Part shown: positions 13,333-14,908 of the stretch, piece after piece
Layout: every line of letters begins with the position of its first letter
Numbering within the stretch: position 1 is the first letter of the stretch
Source of the DNA: Clostridiaceae bacterium UBA5444
Lineage (GTDB): Bacteria; Bacillota; Clostridia; Clostridiales; Oxobacteraceae
Direction: 5' to 3'
Assembly: GCA_002426575.1 (NCBI GenBank)
Contig: DIRE01000030.1
Coordinates: forward strand, 1-14,908
DNA: 14,908 nt
Program-made: the position numbers and the translations under genes
The notes under the pieces: generated by a model
Told to the model about the DNA's origin: nothing
Seen by the model: only the letters and a program-made list of their open reading frames with translations
Databases searched by the model: none

Positions 13333-13358
13333 CTATCTATTATTATCGATAGTGTCAA
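13327..13358. repeat. TTGACA direct repeats around an inverted repeat at the MutS promoter
   Basis: Two minus-strand TTGACA copies (13327-13332 and 13353-13358) flank CTATC (13333-13337) and GATAG (13348-13352). The inner TTGACA is the -35 box. The arrangement could bind a regulator upstream of the promoter; nothing identifies one. Confidence 0.3.
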
Positions 13359-13390
13359 ATTACTGTAGGAAAAAAGTTATTTAAAACAAA

Positions 13391-13423
13391 TTTTCACCTA
13401 TATTAATAAAATATAGGTGAAAA
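13391..13423. repeat. 13-bp perfect inverted repeat between the MutS operon and lysR
   Basis: TTTTCACCTATAT (13391-13403) and ATATAGGTGAAAA (13411-13423) are separated by seven bases. The site lies 145 bases before the lysR start and upstream of its promoter. No proper T run follows on either strand, so an operator is as likely as a terminator. Confidence 0.4.
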
Positions 13424-13504
13424 ATGTAATATATACTATTTAGAGTATAAAGCAAATTCTCGTTGGTAATTAGATGCGAAATCTCTGGTGGAAATTCATA
13501 TATA

Positions 13505-13533
13505 TTGAATTTTGTACTGAATTATGATAGAAT
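13505..13533 (+). promoter_or_regulatory. Probable promoter of the lysR gene
   Basis: TTGAAT (13505-13510) and TAGAAT (13528-13533) are 17 bases apart and end 34 bases before the ATG at 13568. Confidence 0.5.
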
Positions 13534-13567
13534 ATTCATTCATTAAATAAAGCTTGGGAGTCTTACC

Positions 13568-14428
13568 ATGAATATAAAGTTATTAGAAGCATTTTTAGCT
13601 GTTATTGATAATAAAACAATGTCTGCTGCGGCTGAAAGACTTTTCACTACCCAACCGAATATTTCACTTATGATTAAGGATTTAGAAAATTACTATTCAA
13701 CTAGATTATTTAATCGTGTTTCTAGAAATCTTTATTTAACTCCTGATGGTATAAAACTAGAGAAATATGCAAGAAAGGTCGTTGCTAATTTTAAAGAAAT
13801 GAATGAAGCTATGTTTAACCAAAACAAGATAATCCGTATTGGTAGTAGTGTAACAGTCGGGCAATATTTATTAAATGGATATCTTAAAAAGTTAAAGGCA
13901 TCAATGCAAAACATAAATTTTGAAGTCGTGGTTAATAATACTGAAGAAATTGAAAGGCTTATATTAGATAATCGACTTGATATTGCTATTGTTGAAGGAA
14001 AAATCAATTCAAAGAGCATAACAGAAGTTGAAATACTGATAGATGAATTAATAGCTGTAATAGGATATGATTATCCTATTAATATCAATATAGAAAAGTT
14101 ATCTGATTTAGAGCAATTACCTTGGATTTCTCGTGAAGATGGAAGTCACAATAGAAATCAATTTGAAATCGACATGATTGAAAGAAAGATTCATCCCAAA
14201 GTTGTATTTAAAGCAACTAATTTAGAGACTGTTATACAAGCAGTTGAAAGCAATTATGGTTTTGCTATTATTTCTAAATTAGCTGCTAAAGAGGGAATAC
14301 AAAAGCAAAGTTTGAAGAGATTAAACTTTGCTGATTATAGCTGTCCTCGTTCAATAAGATATATTTATTATAAAAGTCAGTATGAAGATCCTATTATATC
14401 TCAAATTTTAGATTGCATTAATAACTAA
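13568..14428 (+). CDS. LysR-type transcriptional regulator
   Basis: This 286-residue protein has the LysR family layout. Residues 1-60 form the winged helix-turn-helix: LLEAFLAVIDNKTMSAAAERL, then QPNISLMIKDLENYYSTRLF and NRVSRNLYLTPDG, the usual 'A.....S...AA..L..SQP..S..I..LE...G..LF.R' pattern with TTQPNIS as recognition helix. A linker helix and the LysR substrate-binding domain (about 88-286) follow. Its ligand cannot be told from the sequence. The ATG at 13568 has GGGAG eight bases upstream. Its 3' end overlaps by 21 bases the end of a convergent chromate transporter gene, and it is divergent from the fluoride-riboswitch MutS operon. It could regulate either neighbour or itself; the palindrome at 13391-13423 is a candidate site. 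Confidence 0.88.
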   Translation: MNIKLLEAFLAVIDNKTMSAAAERLFTTQPNISLMIKDLENYYSTRLFNRVSRNLYLTPDGIKLEKYARKVVANFKEMNEAMFNQNKIIRIGSSVTVGQYLLNGYLKKLKASMQNINFEVVVNNTEEIERLILDNRLDIAIVEGKINSKSITEVEILIDELIAVIGYDYPININIEKLSDLEQLPWISREDGSHNRNQFEIDMIERKIHPKVVFKATNLETVIQAVESNYGFAIISKLAAKEGIQKQSLKRLNFADYSCPRSIRYIYYKSQYEDPIISQILDCINN

Positions 14429-14908
14429 TTGTAGAATAGTCCCCACTACACCTGTACCTAAAATAATCTTTATTGCACTTATTTTATACTTTCTTAGGAT
14501 TATAAATCCGCCTATAAATAGTCCAAATTCAAGCCATCTAAAATTTCCAAGAACTATATTATTGAAATCAGAATTAAATAATGCAAGAACTAAAATTGAT
14601 ACCCCTGCACTAGCTATCAAAGCCACAACAGCTGGCCTAAGAGCTTCTAGTACAGTTTGAACTCCCGAAAAGTTCCTGTATTTGTAATAAAAATAAGCAA
14701 GTGTTAAACAAATTATAAATGAAGGAAGAATACACCCAAGGGTGCATACTAATGCTCCTACGACACCATATACCCTTTGCCCAACAAATGTAGCTGAATT
14801 TATTGAAATTGGTCCAGGTGTCATCTCAGCAATTGTGATTAAATCTGTAAATTCTGCCATAGTCAATAATTTATGATTGATAACTACCTGTTCTTGAATA
14901 AGCGGAAT
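14408..14908 (-). CDS. Short-form chromate transporter (CHR family), start outside the window
   Basis: The 167 residues visible run in frame to the right edge without a start, so the gene begins outside. The sequence opens IPLIQEQVV, then LLTMAEFTDLITIAEMTPGP and ISINSATFVGQRVYG, the very conserved first CHR block (PL...E......W....EF.D.......PGP.....A...G). Hydrophobic helices follow (GALVCTLGCILPSFIICLTL, then VLEALRPAVVALIASAGVSI and others), and it ends after one domain. This is the single-domain (about 190 residues) type, which normally works as a pair of inversely oriented subunits, so a partner gene is expected to the right. The family exports chromate or related oxyanions, but many clostridial members have unproven substrates. 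It is convergent with the LysR gene. Confidence 0.85.
   Translation of the reverse strand: MPLIQEQVVINHKLLTMAEFTDLITIAEMTPGPISINSATFVGQRVYGVVGALVCTLGCILPSFIICLTLAYFYYKYRNFSGVQTVLEALRPAVVALIASAGVSILVLALFNSDFNNIVLGNFRWLEFGLFIGGFIILRKYKISAIKIILGTGVVGTILQLVINAI

Noticed and set aside
1..14908. CRISPR array, tRNA or rRNA genes
   Set aside because: No regularly spaced repeats, no cloverleaf with CCA-type end and no rRNA-like segments were seen on reading both strands.

Overview
The window is AT-rich, has clean Shine-Dalgarno sites and uses ATG, GTG and TTG starts. Its contents (ECF sigma remnant, Tn554-type recombinases, CadD, paired CrcB, DUF4037, short chromate transporter) point to a low-GC Firmicute, most likely a Clostridia member. 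I would not name a genus. No RNA genes or CRISPR arrays are seen. Most genes lie on the minus strand.

Positions 1-1440 are worn chromosome. A membrane-anchored serpin runs off the left edge. It sits directly behind a collapsed ECF sigma-factor gene, of which only the first 18 and last ~16 codons remain. Next come two unrecognised coding fragments, a broken Imm-5-like immunity gene carrying a 14-bp tandem duplication, and what looks like the 5' end of a group II intron. Positions 1499-3430 hold a CadD-family cadmium transporter and a DUF4037 nucleotidyltransferase-like protein.

Positions 3576-8560 are the recombination module of a Tn554-like element. Three overlapping tyrosine recombinases are followed by a TnpC-like (DUF6262) coiled-coil protein and a small acidic protein, all on the minus strand. 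The TnpC-like gene contains a canonical -1 slippery heptamer (A AAA AAC) right before its stop, and the -1 frame continues the coiled coil to a good operon junction. Upstream of the first recombinase is a leader with an intrinsic terminator, a long-range inverted repeat around it and a short leader ORF.

Positions 8736-13332 are a fluoride-response locus with two fluoride (crcB-motif) riboswitches, each with its own promoter and terminator. The plus-strand unit is riboswitch, crcB, crcB, broken DUF190 gene. The minus-strand unit is riboswitch, two MutS-like ATPase genes, a tiny ORF, and the first 18 codons of enolase, the classical fluoride-sensitive enzyme. The two units converge. The DUF190 and enolase genes are truncated at the same point, as if one deletion removed the 3' ends of both. 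Export (CrcB), a target enzyme (enolase) and a MutS-like pair of unknown role thus appear to share one ligand control.

Positions 13568-14908 hold a LysR-type regulator, convergent with and overlapping a short-form chromate transporter that runs off the right edge.
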